Shown: positions 10,325 to 19,597 of the stretch, piece after piece
Layout: every line of letters starts with the position of its first letter
Position numbering within the stretch: position 1 is the first letter of the stretch
Origin: Rebecca billardiae RCC1528
Lineage: Eukaryota > Haptophyta
Assembly (NCBI GenBank): GCA_965240325.2
Contig: OZ251233.1
Coordinates: 1,364,001 to 1,428,000 of the forward strand
Direction of reading: 5' to 3'
DNA: 64,000 nucleotides
The notes under the pieces: model-generated
What the model saw: only the letters and a program-made list of their open reading frames with translations
Database searches by the model: none
Told to the model about the DNA's origin: nothing
Made by a program: the position numbers and the translations under genes

Positions 10325-11405
10325 TATTGTATACATAACATCACATTCATGCATGCATGATCGATAATCCCCTGCTGTCTGCTGATGCTACTACCGCGTA
10401 CCGTCGCTTACCGTTGATAGGTTACTGCAGGTTGCTTCTATGCGAAGTACAAATAAAGCAGATGATGGGTGCGCCCCCGCGGGTGCTGCTCGGCGGGCAG
10501 ACTGAGTGATGGATGGACGCCGCGAGAGGGCGCGCGATCGCTGAGAGGCATCTTCGGTTCGTGAGCATCTAACCATCTTCGTGATGACGATGAATCGTGA
10601 TGGGCCACCCGAGCCTCATCGCCGCCGCCCTTATTCCCCTTCTCCGGTGCCACGGCATCCAAACGGAGTGCCAAACGAGTGTTCGAACATGCCCCGAAGC
10701 AAAGTTTTGAGGGGTGCTCAAACCTCTGAGGTGCTCGTATCGCTGCGACATGGTGCCACGTGCGGTGCCACATCGGGCGGGGTGATGGGCGCCACCCGCC
10801 GGCTGGCTCTCGGTTTGCCACCCAGTGCCCGTAGTGCTCGGACGCTGCATTCCGAGCTCGAGATCTATCTCTCATGCGGGCTTCCCGTGTGACGCTGGCA
10901 ATGAGGAGGGTGTACTTGCGCAGCGGGTTGCGCGCGTCGCGCATGCAATCGACTCCGAAACAGACGACGACGCACGACCGCCCCTCACGCCGAGCTCCTG
11001 GCTGACTTGCTCTCGGCAATCACGCCGCGCGCGCGGCCTGCCGCGTGCAGCATGCTGCAAGGAGCCTGCGAGCCGCCAAGCGTGTCACGCGCGACTGGCA
11101 GGTGATGAGTGAGTTCAGCGCGACGAGTCAGGTGAACGCGCGCAGACCGACGTGTGCAGTACGTACACCGCCTACAACCCGATCTCGACCGATCGCCCAC
11201 CTGCCTGAAGCAGCTGCAAGGCGTGGAGCCGGGTGTCACGGGCACACGGCCACGGCCTAGCCGCACCACGGCAGCTTCAGCGCGCCGGACGGATGATTGT
11301 GGCAAGTCGGCGGGGGGCGGGCGATCGACCGTTGGAGCGCCGGACTTGAGAGCTGTGATGGAAGACGTGGGCGGAAGCCTCGCGTTCAAAGCGCTGGACC
11401 GAGCC
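10012..11405. other. Intergenic region upstream of the proline-rich surface protein
   Basis: It contains the right arm of the outer inverted repeat, a 53-bp TA tract (10270-10322) and about 1 kb of GC-rich sequence. Open frames on both strands show no conserved motif. The promoter of the downstream gene should lie in the last few hundred bases, but I see no clear core element. Confidence 0.5.
10270..10322. repeat. TA dinucleotide microsatellite
   Basis: An uninterrupted TA run of about 53 bp. Shorter runs occur at about 5463, 24722, 47314 and 51920, and longer ones at 33259 and 33806, all outside coding exons. Confidence 0.9.
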
Positions 11406-14400
11406 ATGATGGTGCGCACGGTTGTCGCGGTGCTCGCGGCGTCGTTCGCGCCGTCGGCGAGCTCAGCGACGATCGCTGCGCATCGCGTCTTGGAGGTCCA
11501 TCCGCGTCGACTGAGTGTCGCCCCGCCGTCTCCGCCGCAGCCCAGCCCGCCGCCGCCTCGACCGCCGCCGCGGCCGCCGCCACCGCCAGAACCGCCGCGG
11601 CCACCACCATCGCCTCCTCCGAGCCCCTGGCCGCCGCCGCCGCCTGTGCCACCACCTCCGTCGCCTCCGAGCGAGCCCCCGTCGCCGCCACCCTCGCCGC
11701 CGCCGAGTCCGCCCCCGTCGCCCCCACCGCCGCCAGAACCGCCGCCTCCGCCGTTCCCGTCACCTCCGCCGCCTCGACCGCCTTCGCCGCCGCCCGCGCC
11801 ACCGTCTTCGCCACCGCCTCCGTCGCCATTCCCGTCCCCACCCCCATCCCCACCGCCACCCCGGCCTCCTCCGCCACCGACTCCTTCTCCGCCACCACCA
11901 GCGCCGCCGCGTCCGCCACCGCCACCGGCGGCTCCGCCGAGTCGGCCACCGCCTTCACCCCCTCCGCGTGCGCCGCCCAACGCGCCACCGCCCTCGACGC
12001 CGCCGCACCCTCCGCCGAGCCCACCCCCGCGCCCACCGCCCAGTCCCCCGCCGTCGCCACCCCCGCGGCTGCCGCCAATGCCGCCGCCGAGCCCGCCGCC
12101 AGGCCCGCCGCCAAGCCCGCCGCCAAGCCCGCCACCTCCTAGCCCACCACCGAGCCCACCACCGAGCCCGCCGCCACCTGCGCCACCACCATCGCCACCG
12201 CCTAGTCCGCCGCCTCCACGCCCGCCGCCCAGCCCGCCGCCGAGTCCACCACCCGGTCCGCCTCCCAGCCCGCCACCCAGCCCGCCGCCACCGGGCCCAC
12301 CGCCGAGCCCGCCGCCGAGCTCGCCGCCGAGCCCGCCGCCGAGCCCGCCGCCGAGCCCGCCAAGCCCGCCGCCAAGCCCGCCGCCAAGCCCGCCGCCCTC
12401 GCCGCCACCATCGCCGCCATCGCCTCCGCCGGCGCCGCCGCCCTCGCCGCCGCCACCTCACTTGCCGCCGAGCCCACCGCCGAGCCCGCCGCCCGATCCG
12501 CCGCCCAGTCCGCCGCCCTCGCCCAGCCCGCCGCCGAGCCCGCCCGCGTCCCCGCCCCGCCCGCCGCCGGTGCCGCCGCCGATCCCGCCGCCATCGCCGC
12601 CGCCAGCGCGCCCACCGCGCCCACCTCCATCGCCGCCGCCACCGCCGAGCTCGCCACCGCCGAGCTCGCCACCCCGAGCTCCGCCCGTTCCGCCCCCGCC
12701 AGCGGCGCCACCATCGCCGCCGCCCAGCCCACCACCGCCACCGTCGCCACCATCGCCGCCCGGGCCTCCGCCCGCTCCGCCCATCCCGCCCTCGCCTCCG
12801 CCCTCGCCTCCGCCCTCGCCTCCGCCCTGGCCTCCCCCTCATCGTCCACCGCGGCCACCGCCGGGCTCACCACCAGCACCTCCACCTGGGCCGCCACCCG
12901 CTCCGCCGCCCCAGCCGCCGCCGACGCCGCCGCCCACTCCGCCGCCCAGCCCGCCACCAGCTCCGCCGCCGCACCCTCCACCGCGTCCGCCACCGGCGCC
13001 GCCGCCGCACACGCCACCGGCGCCGCCGCCCAGCGCTCCGCCGCCTCCGCCACCCGCGCCTCCGCCCCGCGCGCCCCCGAGCCCACCGGCCGGCGCGCCG
13101 CCACTGCAGCCGCCCCCGCCGCCCCATCGGCCGCCACCCGACGCACCGCCGTCGTGGCCCCCGCCTTCGCCACCACCGCACCCGCCGTCGCGCCCGCCGC
13201 CGCGCTCGCCGCCGCGCCCGCCGCCTCCACCACCACTGTCGCCGCCGCCACAGCCGCTGCAGCCGCCGCGCAGCCCTCCAGCTCGACCGCCACCACTGCC
13301 ACCGCCAACTCCACCGCCGGCTTTGCCGCCGCCGCCTTCGCCGCGCACACCTCCGAGCGCTCCGCCCGCGCAGCCGCCGCCCTCGCCACGGCCTCCACCG
13401 CCTCGCAGCGCGCCCCCGCGCCCTCCGCCTTGGCCTTCGCCGGCGCTACCACTACCGCCCAGCTCGCCGCCGATGCCGCCGCCCGGTGGCGCACCGCAAA
13501 GCCCGCCGTCGCCAAGCCCACCGGCGCCGCCGCGGTTGCTGCCTCTACCACCGCCGCCCCGCCCGCTCCCGCCGCCCGCTCCGCCCCTCACCTCACCATC
13601 GCAGTCGCCCTCGCCGCCCGAGGCGCCACCCTCGCCACCGCCCTGGCCACCGCCCTCGCTGCCGCCGAGTGCGCCCCCGTCAGCCCCGCCGGGCGCGGCG
13701 CAGCCCAGCTCCCCGCCAGAGGCGCCGCCTTTCCTCCCGCCCTCCCCGCCCCCCCCGCCCTCAGCGCCGCCGCTTCCGACCCCTCCGCCCTCGCCGCCGC
13801 GAGCGCCGCCGCCACCCTTGGCGCCGCCATCACCGCCACTCTCGTCGCCGCCAAGCCTGCCGCCGCCGCCGCCTGCGCCGCCCTCACAGCCGCCATCACC
13901 GCCGCCGTTGCCGCCGCCCTCGCCGCCGCCGACGGCCGCAGACGACGGGGGCGGCGCAGACGGGCCAGGGCAGGGCGCGGGCAAGGGCGTCGGCCATGGC
14001 TTCGGCCAGCAGGACGACGCCGACGCTCCGGCGGTCGACGAGGCGGCCACGACGGTCGACACGACCGCTGCACTCGGCACAGGCGCGATCGTGGGCGTGG
14101 CCGCGGGCGGGGTGGGCATGCTGCTGCTCTGCGCGTGCGCTGGGTGCGCGCTGCGGCGCTGGGTGCGCGAGAAGCGTCGGTTCGGGCCGGCCGGCCTCGG
14201 CGGGCTCGACGGCAGGGGCAGCTATTCCTCGCCGGTGTCCGCGCCGCCGGCCACGCCGCCGAGGGCCGCGAGCGCGGCGGGTGGCGGCACGAGCAGGCAA
14301 GGCTCGCCGAGCGTGTTCGCGCGCCGCCCGCCCAGCGCGGAGTCGGAGGGCGCCGTGCGCAGGGTGCCGCTCAGCGCGCGCAGCGACGCGCCCGCGGGCG

Positions 14401-15659
14401 GGCGCACGACGCCGCGGCGCGGCCCGACAGCCGCCGAGACGCGCAGCCCCAACGCGCTCGAGCTCGCGCTGCCGCCGCTCGAGCGCCCCCAGAGCGCGCG
14501 GGGCGCCATCCGCGGCCTGACGGAGGGCGGGCGGCGCGGCACGCCGAGCGGCGCCTCGAGCGCGCGCGCGCGGCACGCGGTGATTGCGCCCGTGCGCTCG
14601 GGCGCGCCTGCCGCCAACGGCGGCGACACGCCGCGCTCGGCGCGCGGCCACGGCAGCGCTCGCTCTGATGCGCAACTGCCGAGGGCGGAGCGCGCCACCA
14701 GTCCGGCCCGGCCCGAGCAGGTCACCGCGGAGATTGCGCGCACGCCGCGGCCGGCTGCCGCGCCGCCGCCCACGCCGCCGCCTCGCGCGCGGCCGCCAGG
14801 GTCGGATCGGTCCCCGCAGCGCGCTCGCGCGTGGGAGGCGGCGGCCGAGGGCTCCGGTGAGCCCGCGGCTGGCGGCGCGGAGCATTGGGCGCTGCGCTTC
14901 TTGCGCGGCGGCTTTGGCGGCGGCTGGGGCGCGCTCGCGCGGGGTGGGGTCGGCGACAGCAGCGCCGCGCCGCCACCCACGCCGCTGCCTGTGGGCTCGC
15001 TTGCGCCGCGCATTCGCACGCGCCCGGCGACCGCTGCGGGGACGACGCCGTCGCCCGAGCCGCGCGCCACCGAGCTGATCAGCATCGCGCCCATACGCAC
15101 CTCGCCCACCCACGCAGCCGCAGCGCGGCGGCCGCACACCGCCGCAGTCGGCCGCGGCCCCGCCAGCCGGGCGTGGTTTGGCGTGGCGGTGGGCGGTGCG
15201 GCGTACAGGGCGAGCCCGGAGCGTGCCGGCACCGGCGCCGATCAACGCGACGGCGACGAGCTCCCGCCGATCCACGCGCCGACGCTCGCCGATCTGCCCG
15301 AGGCGCGCGAGCGCGCGAGCACGCCATTGCGTGCGGCGGCGCTCACGCCGCCTCGCGTGGCCGGTGGCTGGGCCTCGCGCGCGTCGCCGCCCAGCTCGGG
15401 GCTGCGCAGGCGCCGCGCACGCTCGCCAACAGCCGCGGCAGAGGCGAGTGCCGTCACCGCCGCGAGGCCCGGTAGCCTCGCGAGCTCGCCGCCGCGTGCC
15501 GGGACCGCAGCGGCTGACTGTGGCGCGCAAGGGCCGGGCGGCGGCCGGGCGGCTCGACCCTCACGACGGCCACTGCGCAGCATGCGCCTCAGCTTGGGCG
15601 CGAGTCCGCCCAGGGCAAGTACGCCGCCTGGCGGCGCGGTGCGCGGTGGGTGGGCGTGA
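11406..15659 (+). CDS. Hydroxyproline-rich-type surface protein with one transmembrane segment and a long basic tail
   Basis: The frame runs from ATG 11406 to TGA 15659, 1,417 residues. I chose this start because MMVRTVVAVLAASFAPSASS is a good secretion signal; another in-frame ATG lies at 11358. Residues about 40-843 are almost wholly PP, SPPP, APPP and RPPP repeats, like extensins and pherophorins of algal walls, which are typically hydroxylated and O-glycosylated in the secretory pathway. After a Gly/Asp-rich spacer, residues about 891-916 (IVGVAAGGVGMLLLCACAGC) make one membrane segment followed by ALRRWVREKRR, the positive stop-transfer side. The last 500 residues are Ser/Arg/Ala/Pro-rich, without a kinase or other fold I can see. 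Likely role: a wall- or scale-linked anchor or sensor. Long frames on both strands across the repeat are compositional shadows. Confidence 0.8.
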   Translation: MMVRTVVAVLAASFAPSASSATIAAHRVLEVHPRRLSVAPPSPPQPSPPPPRPPPRPPPPPEPPRPPPSPPPSPWPPPPPVPPPPSPPSEPPSPPPSPPPSPPPSPPPPPEPPPPPFPSPPPPRPPSPPPAPPSSPPPPSPFPSPPPSPPPPRPPPPPTPSPPPPAPPRPPPPPAAPPSRPPPSPPPRAPPNAPPPSTPPHPPPSPPPRPPPSPPPSPPPRLPPMPPPSPPPGPPPSPPPSPPPPSPPPSPPPSPPPPAPPPSPPPSPPPPRPPPSPPPSPPPGPPPSPPPSPPPPGPPPSPPPSSPPSPPPSPPPSPPSPPPSPPPSPPPSPPPSPPSPPPAPPPSPPPPHLPPSPPPSPPPDPPPSPPPSPSPPPSPPASPPRPPPVPPPIPPPSPPPARPPRPPPSPPPPPSSPPPSSPPRAPPVPPPPAAPPSPPPSPPPPPSPPSPPGPPPAPPIPPSPPPSPPPSPPPWPPPHRPPRPPPGSPPAPPPGPPPAPPPQPPPTPPPTPPPSPPPAPPPHPPPRPPPAPPPHTPPAPPPSAPPPPPPAPPPRAPPSPPAGAPPLQPPPPPHRPPPDAPPSWPPPSPPPHPPSRPPPRSPPRPPPPPPLSPPPQPLQPPRSPPARPPPLPPPTPPPALPPPPSPRTPPSAPPAQPPPSPRPPPPRSAPPRPPPWPSPALPLPPSSPPMPPPGGAPQSPPSPSPPAPPRLLPLPPPPRPLPPPAPPLTSPSQSPSPPEAPPSPPPWPPPSLPPSAPPSAPPGAAQPSSPPEAPPFLPPSPPPPPSAPPLPTPPPSPPRAPPPPLAPPSPPLSSPPSLPPPPPAPPSQPPSPPPLPPPSPPPTAADDGGGADGPGQGAGKGVGHGFGQQDDADAPAVDEAATTVDTTAALGTGAIVGVAAGGVGMLLLCACAGCALRRWVREKRRFGPAGLGGLDGRGSYSSPVSAPPATPPRAASAAGGGTSRQGSPSVFARRPPSAESEGAVRRVPLSARSDAPAGGRTTPRRGPTAAETRSPNALELALPPLERPQSARGAIRGLTEGGRRGTPSGASSARARHAVIAPVRSGAPAANGGDTPRSARGHGSARSDAQLPRAERATSPARPEQVTAEIARTPRPAAAPPPTPPPRARPPGSDRSPQRARAWEAAAEGSGEPAAGGAEHWALRFLRGGFGGGWGALARGGVGDSSAAPPPTPLPVGSLAPRIRTRPATAAGTTPSPEPRATELISIAPIRTSPTHAAAARRPHTAAVGRGPASRAWFGVAVGGAAYRASPERAGTGADQRDGDELPPIHAPTLADLPEARERASTPLRAAALTPPRVAGGWASRASPPSSGLRRRRARSPTAAAEASAVTAARPGSLASSPPRAGTAAADCGAQGPGGGRAARPSRRPLRSMRLSLGASPPRASTPPGGAVRGGWA

Positions 15660-16360
15660 TGACACCGCGCCGTTTGGCTTAGATGTGCACTCACAGAATG
15701 GGCTTTGCGTCCCATCGTCCGACTGGGACGCGGACGTGCCACAGGCACGTGGCGCGCGGTCGGGCGACCAGCCGCGGTGCGCGGGCCGCACCGTCCGAGT
15801 CGGACCGCGCCGGGCCGCGCCGCCCCGGGGCCCGTCGGACCGGGGCTGCCGTCTGGCACGCAGTCCGTGTGACGTGCGTGGGCCGAGCGGGAGTCACGGA
15901 TGAGCCGCCAACCAGCGAGTCCGGGACAGTGCGCACATACGCTGCATCCAGGTCCTCGATGTGGTCGCGTCGGTGCGCGATGCCGCCTCCACGCGGGATG
16001 CCGGCCGGGAAGTGGCAGCCATTGTTCATCACCTGGGTGGAGATCCAGGTGCTGGTGGAAGCCTGGAACCACGGCCCTTGCTGGAACACCCGTTCGATCA
16101 TCGGCACTTCGGCCCGGGTAATAAGTAAGTTCGTTTAGCCTCCCTCAAGTTTCCGAGACCGACGAAACACAAGGGTACCTCGGCGTGTCGCCGTGCTGCG
16201 CACGCGCGATGCAGTTGCGTCGCGGCGGAGGGCAGGTTGAGAGCGTGGTGAGCGGCTGCGCGCGCGGTGCGTGGCACACTCAGCCCAGCGCTCGCATGAC
16301 GCCCCGCGCCTCACGCGCGACGCGTGCACGCAGGACGGCGATGGCGGCGGCGATGAGTCC
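15660..16360. other. Intergenic region, with a weak minus-strand reading frame
   Basis: A minus-strand frame from ATG 16107 to 15691 begins MPMIERVFQQGPWFQAS and continues for about 50 residues with a balanced composition unlike most chance frames here; an overlapping plus-strand frame looks similarly balanced. There is no partner exon or recognised family, so I do not call a gene. Confidence 0.35.
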
Positions 16361-17416
16361 ATGCCTGGCACGCAGGAGAGCGTGCGTGACGCGGACGGGC
16401 CGAGCGCGCTCCAGGCGGAGATCGACGCCATCGTGAACGGTACGCCCACCGCGCGCTGTCCTCACCCGCGCTCACCGCGCATGTGCGCCACTGGTGCGCC
16501 CCGCGCAGTCAAGCTCAGGCCGCGTGCGCACGCACGCGCGCTGCGCGCAGGCACGCACGCTGGGCTGGCCGCCGAGCTGCAGAAGCACATGCAGGCGCGC
16601 GACGCGCGGATCACATCGGCAGAGCGCAAGCGTGACGAGCAGGTCCGCAACACCAACGCCATCTTCGACGGCGAGGAGAAGCTGGTCGATGACTCGTTCC
16701 ACGACATGCTCGATTCAGTGCGCATGCGGCTGCTCGACCAGGTGTACGCCAAGTACGGCAAGCCCAACCCGCACGCGCCGACGCCGCTGGCGGAGGTGGC
16801 GCCGCCGCGGCGCGAGCGCAAGCGCGCCTCGCTGCACCACGCCACGTGGATCGCCTCTGCCGCCGCGCAGCGCAGGCGACTGCTGCCGCCCGTGCACGTG
16901 CGGTACTCGCTCAACGAGGCCGAGATCGAGGCAGACCTCGAGCGGCTGCTCTCTGAGGTGGAGAAGGTGAAGTCGCTGCGCGAGCAGGAGCACGCGCCCG
17001 CGGCGGACGAGGGCGAGGATGGCGACGCGCTCGAGGTCAGCTACGATCGCGCGCGCAACTCGATCACCATCGGCGATGTGTGCTACGACCGGTGGGCGCC
17101 CGTCACGATCGCCGAGCGTGCGGGCTCGAGCCTCTCGGGCGACTGGTGCATCACCGCACTCAGCCCGGTGGAGGTGACGCTGCGCAACGCGGAGGGCACA
17201 CGCACAAAGGTGCGCCGCGCGCGCTTGCACGCAACACCGCCGCTGACACAGGCTGCGCCCCCCTGGCCGCGCACGCCTGACCGGACGGAGTCTGCGCGCG
17301 CCCGCTCGCCGCCCGTGAACGCTCGCGCAGGTGTCGCTCGCAGCGCTGCGCAGCCGACGACTTGCGCTCACGCCACTGGGCGAGTGATGGCATTGGCACT
17401 CCCTGCTCCGAACTGA
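16361..17416 (+). CDS. SDS3: SDS3/BRMS1-family subunit of the Sin3 histone deacetylase complex
   Basis: Two exons are proposed: 16361-16439 and 16551-17416, giving 314 residues. The 111-nt intron (gtacgccc...gcgcgcag) is a multiple of three without stops, so it hides in the open frame; removing it joins AEIDAIVNG directly to THAGLAAELQKHM. The coiled region AERKRDEQVRNTNAIFDGEE followed by KLVDDSFHDMLDSVRMRLLD matches the Sds3-like core. VRYSLNEAEIEADLERLL and a C-terminal block (NSITIGDVCYDRWAPVTIAE, then VEVTLRNAEGTRTKVRRARL) match the tail domain of animal SUDS3 in order and spacing. Known members hold Sin3 and HDAC together for gene repression in the nucleus. The start is the first ATG; an upstream exon is possible. 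The last 70 residues are low complexity. Confidence 0.75.
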   Translation: MPGTQESVRDADGPSALQAEIDAIVNGTPTARCPHPRSPRMCATGAPRAVKLRPRAHARALRAGTHAGLAAELQKHMQARDARITSAERKRDEQVRNTNAIFDGEEKLVDDSFHDMLDSVRMRLLDQVYAKYGKPNPHAPTPLAEVAPPRRERKRASLHHATWIASAAAQRRRLLPPVHVRYSLNEAEIEADLERLLSEVEKVKSLREQEHAPAADEGEDGDALEVSYDRARNSITIGDVCYDRWAPVTIAERAGSSLSGDWCITALSPVEVTLRNAEGTRTKVRRARLHATPPLTQAAPPWPRTPDRTESARARSPPVNARAGVARSAAQPTTCAHATGRVMALALPAPN

Positions 17417-18689
17417 GGCGGCCCTGGTCGATAGCAACCGCCCACCTTCATTGAGCAAGGACGCGTCTGACAGCGAGCACGGTCGTAGTCGTGGACGCCT
17501 GGTATAGTAGGACGTCTGCGTTCAAGCATGCACCCGCGCCAAATATTTTGTCTGAACGGACGCACTTGGCCGGCGCAGTCGACGGCCTTCACTGATTACA
17601 GAGGATTTATACAGACGATATGATATGCATGACGCGCAGGAGTCTCGTGATCGAGCGCGATTGACGACATAGAGTTAGTCGTCAGTCGACGTAGGTGCCA
17701 GAGTGCCGCCCGCACCGCGGTCAAGCAGCATGCCAGCACGGCTGACTAAGCTGCTGCAGCACGATCCGCCTGCGCGGCAGCGCCCCAGTCGGGTTGCAAG
17801 GCCGGATCATGAGATGACCGCGCGGTCTCAGCCGCTGTTAGCAGCTGGTCCAGCCGTCCCGGTGTGCCCTGTTTGGCCGCGCGCGCTTTTGCCGTTCAGC
17901 GTTCTGCAATGTTCAAAGTGGCTTGGCTGGCGGTGGATGCACCGCTGCGGCTGGCGGGGAACGGTCCGCCCCCGGCAGACAATCCTCGTTGATTGTAGTG
18001 ACGATCAACGGCATTGCCGCAGGGGCGCTTGTACTTCGTGCGCGGAGGAAGGCAGGCCCGCCAGCACAAGCGTCCCGGACTGAGCTCCGAGGTCGTCCTC
18101 CCGTCAAAAGACAAGTTCGGCATGCATATTGAAGGCATGGATGACGCCTGACCACGGTTTGGGGCCCGCACGACGGGCGCGACGACACGCGAGGCGGCGG
18201 CGCGCGCTAGCGGATCGATCGCGTGGACAAGCCACGTACGGTTCCGTGCGTGCTTGACGCAGTCCGCACCCGGCCTCCTCGCGGCGGGAGGGGTCTGAAG
18301 TTCTGACCAGGGGACCAAACGGCGTTTTGGGTGGGTTTCTTTCCCATGTCCAAATGGGCGAGGGCGCGGGGTTTGTGCGCGTGCGTAGGCGCTCTGCGTG
18401 TGCCCAACAGGTTGGCCCACCGCACGCGCAGCGCGGCTCTAAATGCTTTGCAGACTGCGCGGTCAGCGCACGTCGCATGAGAACAGTGCACGGGCCATTT
18501 CTGTGCTTCCGCGCAGGCGTTGCGCGGGCACGAGGGGAGAAGGAGTGAGCTGTGCGTGACTGACTTGCTAGAGGACGCAATTGTCGTGGTCGTCAAGCCA
18601 TCTCCGCCGTAGAGCGAACGTCACGCTTCAACTGGCGCCTTATGAGCGCTCCTCGGTATGCTTTTTACCATATGCTATGCAGGGGCGTT

Positions 18690-19242
18690 GTTGCGCCAGC
18701 TGGACAAACGCCGCACGGCCTTTTCCATCTGCGCTTTTCAACACGAAATGTTCCGCGCTCTGTCCCACGGCAGAGCGCGGCGGATGGCGGCTCCGCCACA
18801 CATGGGCAGGCGAGTCGCCGCTGCCCGCAGAAGACGTGCGTCAGAGGCAAGGAAGCGGGCATGGCGCGTCGAGCGTGTCATGGGACTCGGTCGCGACGCT
18901 CGCCAGCATCAGCGCGCGCGGCGAAGCCACGTGCATGGGCGCCCGGCGTGCAGCGGCTTGGCCACGCCGCTCAGCTGCGGCGACCGGCCTTGCACGCGTC
19001 CTTGAGGCGCGAGGCGTCCCAGCTGCGGTCATTCGACTTGTGCGCCGGGAGACGTGTGTCAGCTAGCCAATGCGCACGCGCCGCAAGCTGCAAGGCGTGC
19101 GCAAACGTCGCGCCCGCCGTGCTCCGAAAGCGGCCGACAGCGCGAGAGGGCCCCGATCCGAAGGCGGCTCTCGTCGGGGGCCCTCCGTAGCATCCAGGAT
19201 CCTGGATGCTAGGTCCGTCAGCGTTTGTCCAGCTGGCGCAAC
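18690..19242. repeat. 22-bp inverted repeats enclosing 509 bp
   Basis: gttgcgccagctggacaaac plus gc at 18690-18711 is the exact reverse complement of 19221-19242. It could mark a degraded element with terminal inverted repeats. The interior has no transposase frame. Confidence 0.6.
19188..19211. repeat. 24-bp perfect palindrome
   Basis: tagcatccagga is followed at once by its reverse complement, with no spacer. It lies just 3' of a hairpin whose arms are gagggcccc and ggggccctc. Confidence 0.85.
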
Positions 19243-19597
19243 GCTCCGGAAAGCTGGTGGATGCTCCCGTCAAGGGCCGTACTCCCGTAATCCTGCGCCC
19301 CTCACCCAGCATTGCGAAACTTCATCGGGTGCGTGACATCACTGACATGACACTGTTCCTTCCCGTCCACCCAGGCAGGCTCCGCAGTCCGCCGGCAAGA
19401 CTCTTGAGTCGACCGTTGTGAGCATCGGCTTCACGTCCCACATGACGACTTCCGGCGCGCACCAGCGCCAACCGCCTGCTTCACACGCGCTGCGTACTCC
19501 TCTGATCAAGCATGCTACTCATGGGTGCCACCCGGGTCGCGGCCTTGGAAATGGAATCGCTCCGCCGCGACCTACAACAAAGCGAGTACGGGCCTCC

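Larger units (their letters stand above)
17417..19597. other. 2.2-kb intergenic region with inverted repeats
   Basis: No supported gene. The reading frames are short and Arg/Ala/Pro-biased. It carries a 22-bp perfect inverted repeat 509 bp apart (18690-18711, 19221-19242) and, between the arms, a stem of about 9 bp (19145-19153 with 19177-19185) next to a 24-bp perfect palindrome. Confidence 0.5.

Noticed and set aside
11386-14520. Several long open frames on both strands across the proline-rich gene (Arg-, Ala- and Gly-rich)
   Set aside because: CCN/GCN repeats remove stops from every frame. Only one frame has a signal peptide, a Pro-rich rod and a membrane segment in sensible order.
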